Assembly (NCBI GenBank): GCA_026119935.1
Contig: JALRMH010000008.1
Coordinates: 248,001 to 312,000, forward strand
Length of the DNA stretch: 64,000 bases
DNA from: Endothia cerciana
Lineage: Eukaryota; Ascomycota; Sordariomycetes; Diaporthales; Cryphonectriaceae
Direction: 5' to 3'
Shown: piece by piece, positions 33,564-45,412 of the stretch
Numbering within the stretch: position 1 is the stretch's first letter
Layout of the letters: the number at the start of each line of letters is the position of its first letter
The notes under the pieces: generated by a model
Seen by the model: the letters and a program-made list of their open reading frames with translations, nothing else
What the model was told of the DNA's origin: nothing
The model's database searches: none
Position numbers and translations under genes: made by a program

Positions 33564-34065
33564 ATGGCCGACCAAGTGTCAGAGATCCTCGAGGCGCCCA
33601 AGGAGTTTGTCCACGATGGCATGCAGTTCAGTAAGTCGCCCTTGCGCCTCGTGCTGGGCTACGCAAGGCCTCAATCAGCCTCCTAACGCAGTATGCAGTG
33701 AAGAGATGCCAGAAGCCAGATCAGAAGGAGTTCATCAAGGTAGGCCCGCTTTCGATCACTGACATATTTGTTCCTGTTCCCTGGCTAACATGTGACGCCA
33801 GATCTCGCAAGCAGTTGGTGTTGGCTGTAAGTGACCTCACGAACCACACCCTGATCGATCGCATCGCCCCGGCCGGGTACACAACACTGCGAAGGCTCCT
33901 GAGGGCTTGTTGTCATAAACGGACCTGGCCCCGATCTCTACCACGCGACCTCTGCAACAGGCTTGGCTGACCTTTGGGAATCCAGTCCTGATCATGGGCT
34001 TTGTCGGCTACATCGTCAAGTTGATCCACATCCCCGTCAACAATATCCTTGTCGGCGGCGCATAG
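33564..34065 (+). CDS. sss1: Sec61 gamma subunit (Sss1)
   Basis: Tail-anchored subunit of the Sec61 protein-conducting channel in the ER membrane. Exons 33564-33630, 33699-33739, 33802-33826 and 33986-34065 give 70 residues, the standard length. The sequence shows EFVHDGMQFMKRCQKPDQKEF (cytosolic amphipathic helix), then GVGFLIMGFVGYIVKLIHIP, the single membrane anchor, and the conserved end NNILVGGA. The third exon is 25 nt. All exon phases agree, and the residue order matches the family without gaps. Confidence 0.97.
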
Positions 34066-35121
34066 ACTTCGAGATATGAAGTCGGTTGGTACTCGAAACG
34101 AATAAGAACGTCGCCAAACGTGGTAAAACTGTCCGGCTCTGGAGGGGGCAATGACCTCTTGGGCATCGCAGTACGCGCACAAACGTAAAATGACAGGTGA
34201 TAGGGGATCGCTGCATGGAGCAGTGGGGTTTGGGACAGGCCAAAATCATTATGCCATAACTGCCAGGCGGGTAGGCAGGTACACAAATAATCAATTGGAA
34301 CGAATCCGCAAGCCAGAGTTGTGTTGGCTCTCCGGCTTCCACTCAGCCCTGGGTCAGCAATTATCACTGCGATGGACGTGTCCCTGCACAAGAGTAGACG
34401 GGCTGAACAAGATCTCGGACTCTCCCAGACATTACTGTTTCCTTGGCCTGCGGAACCTGGTACGACCCCTTCCTAGATAGCCATGAACGAACTCTCGATG
34501 AACGAACTCCCGGATGGATTGATCGACTGCTACGGGATCAGTCAAGGGATGAGACAGCGCAATCTGATTAAGGTAGCCGTACAAAGGGAAATGCCAGCTG
34601 GATCCCTGGTCACCTCGACCGCTCTCACAGGCCGCCCTGCTTGTTCTTGGCGTACATGGCACTCGGACAGTATACCCACGAGCCAGGAACAGAGCCTGAA
34701 GCCACCTCCTGCTCCCATTAGCTGCCTTGAGCCGGGCGTCAACTGCGGGCTTGGACGGTGTGCAGAACTGCTTCAGGCCGTGGATTGATTACGTAATGGT
34801 ATATGGGAGGTCAAGCCTGCGCTTGCACCTGGATCCAGAATATGTGCCTCACGGGCGAGCTTCCCTTCTTCAAGGCCATCACCACGCATGCAAAACGCCA
34901 GTTCTTGAGGTGTGCCTAATTCTGGATGAAGAATCCGGTTCATCTTCACTGCCATTTTGAGCCACAAAAACCAACCATGTGAATCGCAGTACGTCGGAAA
35001 GGATCCGAGTCGACAAGCCCCCTATCGCAATAGTGTGTATACCACATCTGCAACTAGATCGCAATTGCTGACAACATGTTGTTACTCAGAAGCTCATTGA
35101 GGGATTTCGAAGACATTAAAA
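34066..35121. other. Intergenic, about 1.1 kb
   Basis: Between two + strand genes. It holds a short direct repeat ATGAACGAACTC at 34483 and 34498. Frames on both strands are short and have no recognisable motif. Confidence 0.45.
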
Positions 35122-36132
35122 ATGTCCAGGGCACTTGACAAAGACACCCTCAGAGCCCTGAGCCGAGGTGATCCGCCCACAGCCTACGGTGCAATTTCGG
35201 AGGCTATCACCCAAGCCCCGGGCGAGGGTGAAGAGGAGCTGCTCGAGATCGAGATCCTGACCAAGAGCCATCCCCTCGATCCCGGCACATTTCTGATCCA
35301 AGATGGAAATGCGCTCGGCATCTCGAAGCTCGGACTTGTGCAGGCCTTCTTTGCGGCGCGGATGATATTTCAAAGTCACCGCTCTGGCAAAGGAGCTACA
35401 CTTGCCGCAGATCAGCTTCTCGCGGTCACGAGCGTGATCCTGCTTATGGACCCGGAGCATTCCACGGCGGCGAATGCAAGAAAGAGGCTCATACGATCAG
35501 AGAGGTTGAGCTCTGCAGCTCGTCAAATGGCGTTGATCCGGAAGGATCAATTTTTCATCGACAGCCTCCTCACAAGTCGTCTGCATAGGCATACAAAATC
35601 GCCTACGTTATGGAGCCACCGGCGGTGGCTGGTCGAGACGGCTCGAAGTCATGGCTCACTTCCCGAAGTGGTTGGAGATCTGAAGCGCATCGTGATGATC
35701 GCTGGAGAGAGACATCCCAGGAACTACTACGCATGGTGCCATGCTCGCTGGCTGACTGGTCTGCTTCCAAAGCACCCAGACGACGATTCCTTGCGGGCTT
35801 TGGTGGTCGCGACGAAGTTGTGGTGCTTCCGCAATCACACTGATATCTCGGGCTGGTCATATCTTTCATCCCTGCTCATGAAAGTAACCGACACAGACAG
35901 AAACTCCGTCTTCGAAGAAGCAGTCAATCTCTGTGCCTCGTTTCGGTGGATCAACGAATCAACGTGGGTCTTCCTACGGACCCTTGCGGCCTCAGGAACT
36001 GTGGGAGATGACGAATTGACTCTCTTCAACCACACCATGGTCTCTTCATTGCGCAAATGTGAGAGCTCAGAAGGCAGACGAGCTGTGGAGCAAGCACAGT
36101 CCTGGTCTGAGACATATCGTCGGCGCCCGTAA
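35122..36132 (+). CDS. Prenyltransferase alpha-repeat protein (PTAR1-like)
   Basis: Intronless, 336 residues. It carries protein prenyltransferase alpha-subunit (PPTA) repeats: SPTLWSHRRWLVE (about 160-172), HPRNYYAWCHARWL (198-211) and DISGWSYLSSLL further on, each with the typical Trp. Farnesyl/geranylgeranyl transferase alpha subunits have five or so closer-matching repeats. The divergence here resembles PTAR1 and related orphan proteins, and human PTAR1 serves a Rab-type transferase. A role in SNARE or Rab prenylation is therefore inference. The start at 35122 has a good A-rich context. Confidence 0.85.
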   Translation: MSRALDKDTLRALSRGDPPTAYGAISEAITQAPGEGEEELLEIEILTKSHPLDPGTFLIQDGNALGISKLGLVQAFFAARMIFQSHRSGKGATLAADQLLAVTSVILLMDPEHSTAANARKRLIRSERLSSAARQMALIRKDQFFIDSLLTSRLHRHTKSPTLWSHRRWLVETARSHGSLPEVVGDLKRIVMIAGERHPRNYYAWCHARWLTGLLPKHPDDDSLRALVVATKLWCFRNHTDISGWSYLSSLLMKVTDTDRNSVFEEAVNLCASFRWINESTWVFLRTLAASGTVGDDELTLFNHTMVSSLRKCESSEGRRAVEQAQSWSETYRRRP

Positions 36133-38179
36133 TGACTTGATGCAGCGTCGGCACGCGTCTCACGGAACAAAGACTTGCATAGCGCTGCCAGAGAGTGAGA
36201 CATCTCGCTTCCTGCATATGCATTTGGCCCAGGTCCGAATCCGAAGCAGCCGTCAACGGCGTCGTGGATGAGGACATGGTCGGCTCGAGCCTCGCCTCCT
36301 GGGATTTGTTTACGGGCAGGAAATTTCCACCTACGGTCGGAATTCCCACCGTGTGGCCTCTCGACCGCTAGTCGAATGCGGCTGCAGATGTCGGACTTTC
36401 CTCGGCTGCCATCATCGAAGGGTGTCGAGCCTCAGGTCGAACTGTCCGCAATCCATTTCAGTTCGGTGACGACCGGTCCGCTAGCAGATCTAAAGTCGAT
36501 GGATCTAGGCAGAATGGGAAGTGAGCAGCGTCGGGGTTAAAGTGCAATTCACTGTTCCTGCACGGCTACAATGGTGATCGTTATAGCGCGGTAAATCACC
36601 GACCTCCGAGTCGAGTCTGGCGGGCAGCTGAAGCTTTTGATATCTGGCATTTTCCAAGGTGTGAATCAGCAAAAACGCGCGGCACCTCGTAATAACGATC
36701 GGGCTATAATGGCGGACCCCTCGAAATAACGATGATAACCTAAATCAGCTTGACATCTCACCCCGGGCACATAGCAGAGGCTTGGCCGGATCTGGTCTGT
36801 TGAAATGAGATAACCTCTCTTTACGGTACTGGGGAGATTTGGATCGGCTCTTTTGGATCCTAGGTCTACACGATGTTCCCCAGAGGCAACACGGGTTCTC
36901 AAGACGACAATTCGCACGGTCACTGACCCAAGGTCCACAGGATCTAAATTTACATCGCCTGAAGTCTCGGAGCTTTCGTCCCTTGTCTCTGTCCTGCTCT
37001 GGGATGAGGACGGGGTGACCTGCAAATCCTCAGGGGTGGACGACCCGAAGGTACATCGCATACTGCACATCGAGCCACAGACCTGTAAGGTCAACCAACC
37101 GCCCAATCAATGAAATCGCTCTAGCGACAATCAATTGACACTCATCTTGAGCCGCGCAAGACTCAGCCAGAACCGGTCTGGCGCCTTGGGTGGGAGCCAT
37201 GGGCGGGCGCCACACCCAATCCCAAAACCCATGCTGCTGCTCGTGGTGGGATGTCGGCCGTCCGCCATGACAATGCAGGGGGTTCGAGTCGAGCTAGCTC
37301 TGTCGGCCGAAGCTCCCCCTCGGCGAGGATGCTCGAGAGGCCTTCCCCGAAGGAGCATGACCTCGTTCAAGATTGGCTGCAGGCGGGTGGGTGCCCTGCA
37401 AGTGCTTGCTCGCGGGGTGAGGGTGCGCTGTGGACCGACCTTGACCTGCCCCAGGCGCCCGCCGGCAACAGTGAGAAGGTCTGCAGGGGCAGCATCCAAA
37501 GACCGTCCTCCTCCTCGTATCTGGACGTACATTGGGATTTTCTCGTCTTCTCACCTCTATCCCTTCACCACATTCGTCCTCACGCCCTCGGCTTCAGTTT
37601 CTTCCCAAGGCATATCCTTTTTGTCTTTTCGTTGCGCGCCTGCCTGAGTTTTCCATGTGTTTCTGATTAGCTCCTGGGTTGTCTGGCCATCCTCTGTGGC
37701 GGCCTTTTGTCTCGGAACGGTCGCCTGGTCGCCCGCTCGAAGACCTCGACTGTCGCTCGCCGATCACGTTCCAGTCGTCTGTATAATATCTACAGCAACA
37801 GCCAGTCCCATCTTTCTGGCTTTGGTGCTTCTCCGACAAGAACCATAGATGACGCCGGACTTGTTCATATTATCGCCAACGCGCCGTACATAATCTCTAA
37901 TACATAATACCAGCCGGTGTAGAGCCAGAGTTTGGTACTTCCGATCATCATCTAGCCCAGGACTTCACTGTTCTCGGGCCTCAACACTGTCACTCGTGGT
38001 TTGACCATCGAACTAAACCATTGGAAAACCCCGGACCTGATCGCCAACTAAGTTTCGTTCCGGAAACCTCGGAAATCGCTACGACCGTATTCCTTGGAAC
38101 CCATAAGGACGCCCATTGTCTCCTCTCGGACTTTCAACTGCGTGGAGATTCGCGAGGCGGCGGGTTGCAAAACGCCATC
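36133..38179. other. Intergenic, about 2 kb, with protease leader
   Basis: No supported gene. From about 37500 to 37700 the + strand is strongly C/T-rich, as in fungal promoters and leaders, so the protease transcript may start far upstream of its ATG. A short motif AATAACGAT occurs twice near 36690 and 36725. Confidence 0.45.
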
Positions 38180-39880
38180 ATGCACCGCGCAGCTCTTGTG
38201 CAGCTTCCATTATGGGCCACATTCGTTCAAGCATTCTTCCCGTACATCCCGACGTATGCCTGCAATAAGTACCATGCCTGTGAGAGTCAAGACAAGAGGG
38301 CTCTGGCAGCGGGCGAGCTCCACGACCCAGTGGTCCGGCATACTGAACCCGGCGAACTGCTGACGTTCAAGCTCTCCCAGAGGTCGTCACCGGTGAGTAC
38401 AACCGCTCTCCAGCTGTTTTCATCCCAAGCTGACCGGCGGGGACACAGGCCAACCACGACCCGGCGGCGGTAGCAGCACGACAAGCAGAACGTCTGAGGC
38501 GAAAGTATGAGTTTGGTGGGTTTGTGGGGTTCTCACCCACGCCAGCCGGCTCCAAGGGCTCGGCCAAACGGGACAATACCTTCTCTGTGATGACCGCAGC
38601 AACACCAACAGCGACCAACAGCGTCGGGCTCGACCAAGATGGGTCAGACATCTCCTATTTCATCGAGGCCAAGATCGGCTCGGGTGGGGACTCGCTCTAC
38701 ATGCTGTGCGATACTGGAGCAGGTACGACCTGGATCATGGGCTCGGATTGCAGTTCCACAGCCTGCGGGGAGCACACGACTTGGGACCCGTCTAGCTCGA
38801 CGTCGTATAAAGCGACGGGGAAGGATTTCGAAATTGCTTACGGCACTGGATCGGTCGAGGGAGACTTGGCAGAGGACGCCATCTCGATCGGGTCTGTCAA
38901 GGTCACGATGTCATTCGGGGTCGCCAACACTACCTCGACTGACTTCCAGCATTTCGCCTTCGACGGCATCCTTGGAATGTCCATGGCCAATGGAGCCTCG
39001 GACAACTTCATGCAGACTGTCAAAGCGGACAACGCCCTCACATCGAACATTTTCAGCGTCGACCTCAACAGAGCCTCGGATGGCACGAACACGGGGGAGC
39101 TCACCTTCGGCGGCGCAGACTCGAACAAGTTCACCGGCGAGATCACGTACACCTCGGTGGATTCTGCAGCGGATGGGGCCTGGGCGATACCGATCGGTAA
39201 CATGGGTTTTAATGGCGACGAGGCTGGGGTCACGGACATACTGGCCTACATCGACACCGGCACAACATATGCATTTGGGCCCTCCGACGACGTGGCGGCC
39301 CTCCACGCGCTCATCCCGGGTGCGAGCAGCACAGACAACGTGACCTTCACTGCGCCCTGCGATACGGACCTGCCCATCACTGTCACCTTCTCTGGCGTGA
39401 GCCACACGGTCTCCGTGGAAGACTGGCTGTCGGCCCCATCAAGCAGCGACGTTTGCACGAGCAACTTCTACGGGCGTGAGGTGATCACTGGCGCCTTCCT
39501 GCTCGGCGATGTCTTTCTGAAGAACGTATACACTGTGTTCGACGCGGACGAGTCGCGGATTGGTATGGTTCACACAGTCCATCATGACCCTTTGGAATTT
39601 TTCCACTCACAATCTACTAGGTTTTGCGACCAAAGCCAACTCGACAGCGACGACCACCTCTTCGACTTCAGGGGCGGCATCGACATCCGCGTCGTCGATC
39701 AGTGCAGGCAACACAGCCAGCAAAGCCAGCAGCACGACTGGCAGCACATCAGCAGCGGCAGATTCAACTGGTGCTACCAAGACGGCAGTGGCAACCTCGA
39801 CAGCCTCCGGGGCTGGATCGCAATCGAAACATTACTCTTCAATACTCTGTGTCGTTGCTGTACTGGCGGTGATAGCATAG
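38180..39880 (+). CDS. GPI-anchored aspartyl protease (yapsin-like)
   Basis: Secreted pepsin-family (A1) protease bound to the cell surface by a GPI anchor. Exons 38180-38392, 38449-39562 and 39621-39880 give 528 residues. The N-terminal hydrophobic signal is MHRAALVQLPLWATFVQAF. A propeptide ends at a Lys-Arg kexin-type site (residues 111-112). The mature enzyme has the first catalytic motif CDTGAGTTW (Asp159), the flap Tyr in AYGTGSVEG, and the second motif YIDTGTTY (Asp340). The DADESRIGFA closing strand is rebuilt by the last splice. A Ser/Thr/Ala-rich stalk of about 60 residues and a C-terminal hydrophobic stretch (SILCVVAVLAVIA) complete the GPI signal. Likely roles are processing of wall proteins or external proteolysis; substrates cannot be inferred. 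Confidence 0.92.
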
Positions 39881-40571
39881 TAACCACGTCTCACGTCCTC
39901 GGTGCCGGGCGGCTGCTTGAGGACAGCACCAGCACAGTCACCAAGGATGACCCCTCGACTATCTGGCTGTGGTGGTGATGGTGGTGAGCACGGTTCAGGT
40001 ATAGGATCATAGCACTTGTTTTGGTTTGCATGATACCCCAGCCCTCGACCCAGAAGAGCGTCAGAGGGCACAGCAGGGGCCGTAGACCCCCGGATTTTGT
40101 ACATAGGATTATACCATATAGTATATTAATTCAGCCCGGGCAAATACCCCCCCCCCTTCCCCCCCCAAAAAAGGGCTTCACTTCAGGACACGCTGTTCAG
40201 AATGCAAACTGCTAGGCCCTTCTGCCTTTTATCGTCATGTGTACATGTATATAGGTGGTTGGCCCCCGTCCTATGTATTATACCCCGTATCCGGTGTTGG
40301 GCGCGGTGGAGTCCGGGGCGGCCTTTGACCCCGGCGCCCGGGACCTGCATGCAACCTCTCCGGCTCCTTAGCACGTACGTACGTACACCTTGCATAGGAA
40401 GACGGGACAGCAATCCGCGTCGTCGTCAGCACACCCACCACGTGGTAATTTTGGCAACGCTGACGATACCTCGCCGTCCTCCCATTCCAGCCCTCAGGGC
40501 TCGATCCCAGCCATTGACACTCCCTGACCCCGAAGATGAGCACGCAATAGAAGCTCCATACAGAAGTGGCC
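39881..40571. other. Intergenic, 0.7 kb
   Basis: Between two + strand genes. It has a C10 run at 40147-40156 and a CGTA tandem (ACGTACGTACGTACAC) at 40374-40387. No gene seen. Confidence 0.5.
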
Positions 40572-42613
40572 ATGGCCAGATCGCAGAATCCAGACCGCGC
40601 CGACCCGGGCGCCGGCGCCGCGAGCAGCCAGGCCGCCGAGAGCATGGGCCTGCTCTCGGCGGAGGCGGAGGAGGAGGAGGCGGAGGCAGCAGAGGACCAC
40701 GACGACCAGGGCAGCAGCATGCCAGACGCAGAAGGGGATGATGGGCGGGCAGCAGCCGCGGCCGGCGCATCGCCAGCGAACGGGAGGGGGATCAAGTCCG
40801 CCGTCAGGACACCCTCGACTAACAACAACAACAACAACAACAACAACAGCACCTCGGCCGCGGCGCCGCCCCAAGACCGCACACCACGAACCCCCCAGCG
40901 CGTGCGCTTCGACCCGAACCCGACGATCCTGCACGGGCTCACCCCCAACGGCACCGCGACGAGCTTCGAGACGGCGCGGACCAGCGACGAGCGGGACAGC
41001 ATCGACGACCTCGACTTCGAGATGGACGGCGACACCGAGGGGATGCAGAACAGGAGGCCGCTGCTCACGGGGATCGAGGCCCCGTCCGTCGCGCTGGCGA
41101 ACAGCCCGTGGGCGGGCGAGTTCGAGGACGTGCACGAGTGGGCCGAGTCGGAGAGGCAGAGGCCGAAGTCAGGCCTGCGGAACGCATTCATGAACATGGC
41201 GAACAGCATCATCGGCGCAGGCATCATCGGACAGCCATACGCATTCAGGCAGGCCGGGCTGCTGTCGGGGATCATACTGCTGGTCGGGCTCACGGTCGTG
41301 GTGGACTGGACGATCTGCCTGATCGTGGTCAACAGCAAGCTGTCGGGCGCGAACAGCTTCCAGGGGACGGTCGAGAAGTGCTTCGGGAAGAGCGGGCTCA
41401 TCGCGATCAGCCTTGCGCAGTGGCTGTTTGCGTTTGGCGGCATGGTCGCGTTTGGCGTGGTCGTGGGCGACACGATACCACATGTCCTGACGGCGGTCTG
41501 GCCGGGTCTGAGGGATGTGCCGGTCTTGGGGCTGCTGGCCGACAGGAGGGCGGCCATCGTGGTGTTCATATTGGGTATCAGCTTCCCTCTGACGCTGTAC
41601 AGAGACATCGCGAAGGTACGTTATGGCCCCCTCTGCTGCTTTTGCAGATCTGGACATGGGGGGCGGAGGCTGACTCGCAAGACAGCTCGCGAAAGCCAGC
41701 ACGCTCGCCCTGGTCAGCATGATGATCATTCTTATCACGGTTGTGGTTCAGGGCATCATGACACCGTCGGCAGCCCGCGGCTCGTTCAGCACACCGCTCC
41801 TCACCGTCAACTCGGGCATCTTCCAGGCGATCGGTGTGATATCCTTCGGTGTGTCTACATTTAAACAACCCCCCTTCCCCCTTCCTTCTCTATGTGAACA
41901 AAGGAAGCGTGCCCTAACAGCATCCTCAGCCTTCGTCTGCCACCACAACTCGCTCCTGATCTACGGGTCCCTCAAGACGCCCACCATCGACCGCTTCAGC
42001 AGGGTGACGCACTTTTCGACAGGCGTGTCCATGCTCGCCTGCATGCTCATCGCGCTCGCGGGCTTCCTCACCTTTGGCGACAAGACCCTCGGCAACGTCC
42101 TCAACAACTTCCCCGCCGACAACACGATGGTAAACCTGGCACGGCTGTGCTTCGGGCTGAACATGCTCACCACGCTGCCGCTCGAGGCCTTTGTGTGCAG
42201 GGAGGTCATGCTCAACTACTACTTCCCGGGCGAGCCTTTCAACATGAACCTGCACCTCATCCTCAGCACCAGCCTGGTGGTCAGCGCCATGGTCCTGAGC
42301 CTCGCGACGTGCGACCTGGGGTCGGTCTTTGAGCTCGTGGGCGCGACGAGCGCGTGCGCCATGGCGTATATATTGCCGCCCATGTGCTATATCAAGCTGA
42401 CCAGCCGGTCGTGGAAGACGTATGTGGCGATGGCGGTCGTGGCATTTGGGTGTTGTGTCATGGTCATCAGCACCTTTCAGGCCGTGGGCAAGGTGATAAA
42501 AGGTGAGCTCGTTCTCCTCCGTCCCCCCGACAACACGGGCCTGTCATGGACACTGGCTAACCTTGTTTCTTAAATTCTCTCAAGGGGAGGGAGGAGTCAC
42601 CCAGTGTATGTAA
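40572..42613 (+). CDS. Vacuolar amino-acid transporter (AVT/AAAP family)
   Basis: Proton-coupled amino-acid carrier of the AAAP/SLC38-like family, probably in the vacuolar membrane. Exons 40572-41615, 41686-41848, 41930-42502 and 42585-42613 give 602 residues. Residues 1-195 are a cytosolic disordered tail, acidic and Ala-rich, with nine Asn in a row encoded by AAC repeats. The first membrane helix carries the family signature AFMNMANSIIGAGIIGQPYAF. Further helices include ILLVGLTVVVDWTICLIVV, VISFAFVCHHNSLLIYGSL (rebuilt by splicing) and the C-terminal span AMAVVAFGCCVMVISTFQAV. The final exon adds only nine residues. An alternative acceptor at 41920 would add three residues in frame. Confidence 0.93.
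40821..40847 (+). repeat. (AAC)9 coding microsatellite
   Basis: Nine perfect AAC codons encode an Asn run in the N-terminal tail of the amino-acid transporter. Confidence 0.95.
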
Positions 42614-43621
42614 GAAGTAAAAAGGCTCACATGGCCCGGGCGTTTAGGAGTTCAGAGCCTGCAGATATTAGAAGTCTTGGGTAGGGCTGAGACCCGGATG
42701 GGGCCCACAAGGCTTAGAAGTCAACATCATGCATGCTTCATTTTCTGCCTGCCTGGCTGCGGTCCAGTATCGGGGCCTTGCCGAGGACTACGTGCAAGCG
42801 AGGAAGAGCGCAGAGTCTACCGCAGGCGGAGGCCAGCCCTGTGGATGTCCGGAGCATCATCGTAAGACGGAGAGCCCGCAAATCATCACACGATATTCCC
42901 CAGCGCGTTACACCACATGAGCCGACCTCCATGTTTTCCAACGACGAAATCACCCGAGGGAAGATATCTGGACGCACTGGATGGGATGCAAGAGGGGCCG
43001 GGCGGGGCGTACAGCATCACTTGTCAGCTCAGGCCTCGGGAGCCTGCCGTCAAGGCAGCCAGCCAACCGGGGAAGGGGGGAGAGGGGGGGGGGGCGCCGG
43101 GAGCCTCGCCGTCAAGCTGTGAAGCTCGCAGCGTGCTCGTCTCAGCTGCCTGGACAGGCAACTAGCTCTTCTGATATGTGTCGAACCTGTGCTTTCTGCT
43201 TATGCGGGCGGACTCGAGCCTGAGACTTCCTCCAGAGAAATCGACCGGCATAAGGCCCTCCTCATACCTGACTGGGCCCGGCGCCCCCAGGTAGACCAGC
43301 AGGTGACCTGCTGAATCCACCGCACCCCCAAAGTCCTCGAAACACACATAGTACCAAGATGTAGGTGCATGAGTGGGCCCCCACCACTCGGCAGGGCCCT
43401 AGAGCCGGCTATGCAAGCCCACTGGCCCAGCGGCGGTCCGGATGACCTCCTGCTACCCTACCTGCAGCAAGACGCCCGCCCCAGAGTGGAGCGTCAAGTG
43501 TCAGTCGCTCTCCGGTACAGATAAGAAAGACGAATCGCCCCAAGGTGCAAGCGCGAGCAGTTCACCGACCGACTGACCGACCGTCACGGGGGGTCCCTGG
43601 GTACGCTGGCTCTCTTCTGCT
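42614..43621. other. Intergenic, 1 kb
   Basis: Downstream of the transporter and upstream of the microprotein TATA box. It has a G11 run at 43084-43094 and GACC/GACT repeats at about 43565-43583. Short frames only. Confidence 0.5.
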
Positions 43622-43628
43622 TATAAAA
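43622..43628 (+). promoter_or_regulatory. TATA box of the microprotein gene
   Basis: TATAAAA, about 195 nt before the ATG at 43823, followed by an A/C-rich, G-poor stretch (43700-43745) of the sort seen in leaders of strongly expressed fungal genes. It is the clearest TATA box in the window. Confidence 0.55.
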
Positions 43629-43822
43629 GACCCCCGCTTCCCATTCGATTTCCAAAGGCGGTCTTCCACGATAACCCCCACCCGCTCGACTAGTCACAGC
43701 AGGCCGAAGAAGAAAAAGAAACCAAAACCAAAACGAAAACCTTAGGAACCTATTCACGCAACTCAAGACCTCATACCACACTACGGCGGGCTTCTTCAGG
43801 CCACGGAAGTCCATAAGCAACC

Positions 43823-44006
43823 ATGCACGGAACCCAGTGCCCCAAGTGTGGTGCCGCGGGCGCTGATACGTCCAAGACCTGCTCGTCGTGCGGAGCCGTC
43901 AGTCTTTCTTCCCCTTGCCCATCCCCGGCAATATATATGTCTTGCTTTTCTTGAGTTTTTGCCGAGACTAACCCATCTCACCCTTACCTAGACCTGCCCC
44001 AACTAA
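43823..44006 (+). CDS. 29-residue cysteine-rich microprotein
   Basis: Two exons, 43823-43897 and 43992-44006, encode 29 residues with five Cys: CPKC at 6-9, Cys20 and Cys23 in CSSC, and Cys27 near the end. Gly, Ala and Ser fill the gaps. The two CxxC knuckles are spaced like a small zinc-ribbon or metallothionein-like site. Support for the model is as follows. The 94-nt intron has a donor GTCAGT, a branch-like GACTAAC about 25 nt before the acceptor, and a C/T-rich acceptor ending CTAG. Splicing yields an immediate stop after a further Cys. There is a TATA box upstream. Without splicing the frame would add unrelated residues. I do not recognise a named family; metal binding or buffering is inference. 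Too short for most gene finders. Confidence 0.6.
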
Positions 44007-45412
44007 GCAAAAGTAACGCTCAGGACCCGGGTGGGGATTTTGACGAGCAGCGGGCGTCCACTGTAGTACGGCGTGATGATGACGGCTACCGGGGACAAGC
44101 GGCGGTGGTGCAGCAGGTGGATGGTGCCCAACGCCCCCTGTGTGGGATTTATGAGGCTCGTGAACGAGGCACTATCTCTACCGTTCGAGGAGCCTAACGA
44201 CATTCTGATTATCGCCGTGTGTCCTGCCCATGCTGTCGCCTCCCTGTGGGGCTGTGAGGTAGTCTGATGTCATGTCTCGTGATATCTGTCCTATGGCGAC
44301 CTGGCCCGCTGAAGAAACATGAGTTTACCTGCTTGGCTTGCTGGCACCGCTGAAAGGCTTCTCAACACCTACTGGCCTTTCGGAACCTCGCACACTTCTC
44401 TGGGGTTGATAGGGGAATTCACAGGACGGTAGATGATGCATGCTCGTGCAAAGAACAATCAGAAGAGGAACACAAGGTGGAGAGACAGGTTAACTAGTAT
44501 TGTACACAAGATGTATCCATCACTCGCAATGAATATCTGTACCGCGAGAGGCAGGCTACCTAATGAGGACCCCGGCGCAGCCCTTCAGAGGGTTGAGGAG
44601 GAAAGAGGCAGCACGACGATGACAGAACAAAGTAGCCCGTTTTAAATTATCAAGAAAGAAGAAAGGAGCTCGCAAGAGAAAGGAGAAATAATGGGAAAAG
44701 AAGACCACACGGCGGGAAGATTCAAGCAAACCAAGAGGCCGTACGCAGACAGGCTCCGCTCCCTCCGCCTGTGTCCTCTCTCTCTCTCTGCAATGTCAGG
44801 TTGAAGGGATGACGAAAGGGCTGGCGGAGATGAGGGATTCGACCGCTCCGAAACAAGAGGCTGGGAAGTATTTACGACGAGAGCCTCCTGGCCGTGAAAA
44901 AACAAACCCGTCGGTGTACCGATTGACGCCCGCCTCACACACAACACAGTTGCTCTCGTCTCTGATTTCTTATCCTTGCCGCACGCACGACACCGCCACG
45001 CATCACGAACACCCTTTGCCCGCCCAGACCACGCCGCTGTCAGATCTGGGGAAAACGACATCGCTGTTTCCTGATCCCAATTTGCAGAGGTAACTGTTCC
45101 CCTGCCGTATAACTGTCCCAAACGAAGATGACACGCCGGTCCAATGAAGATAGATAATGCGCGGTGACATTTGAGGCGTACCGAGCAGGACGGATGGCGA
45201 CCACGGCCGATAATATTAACGCCAGCCGAGAGACAAGGAGAGACGCCCAACCGGCACCTTTCTAAGACATCATGACATCTTTCCAGTGACCGTCTGCGGG
45301 AATCCGAGGCTCCCCATGAACGAGAGGTGGAAGTCTGAACAATGCCGCATTATAGTGCCGGAGACAGCCTGGTCGGAAGGAGCTGTTGCGGGACAACAAA
45401 GCTGCAGGGCCC
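44007..45412. other. Convergent intergenic region, 1.4 kb
   Basis: Between the microprotein (+) and rho1 (-) stops. It holds a TC repeat near 44775-44790. The 45000-45260 part probably belongs to the rho1 3' UTR. No gene supported. Confidence 0.45.

Noticed and set aside
34542..34742. Short - strand frame with a Lys/Gln/Gly end between sss1 and the PPTA gene
   Set aside because: One stretch looked like a C-terminus, but upstream frames are broken by stops and no splice path joins them.
37657..37848. Hydrophobic 63-codon frame before the aspartyl protease
   Set aside because: It starts at a non-ATG codon, and the region looks like a C/T-rich promoter or leader.
43170..43230. Possible tRNA suggested by a TTCGA-type motif
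   Set aside because: The B-box does not fit GGTTCRANNCC, and no acceptor or anticodon stem can be paired.
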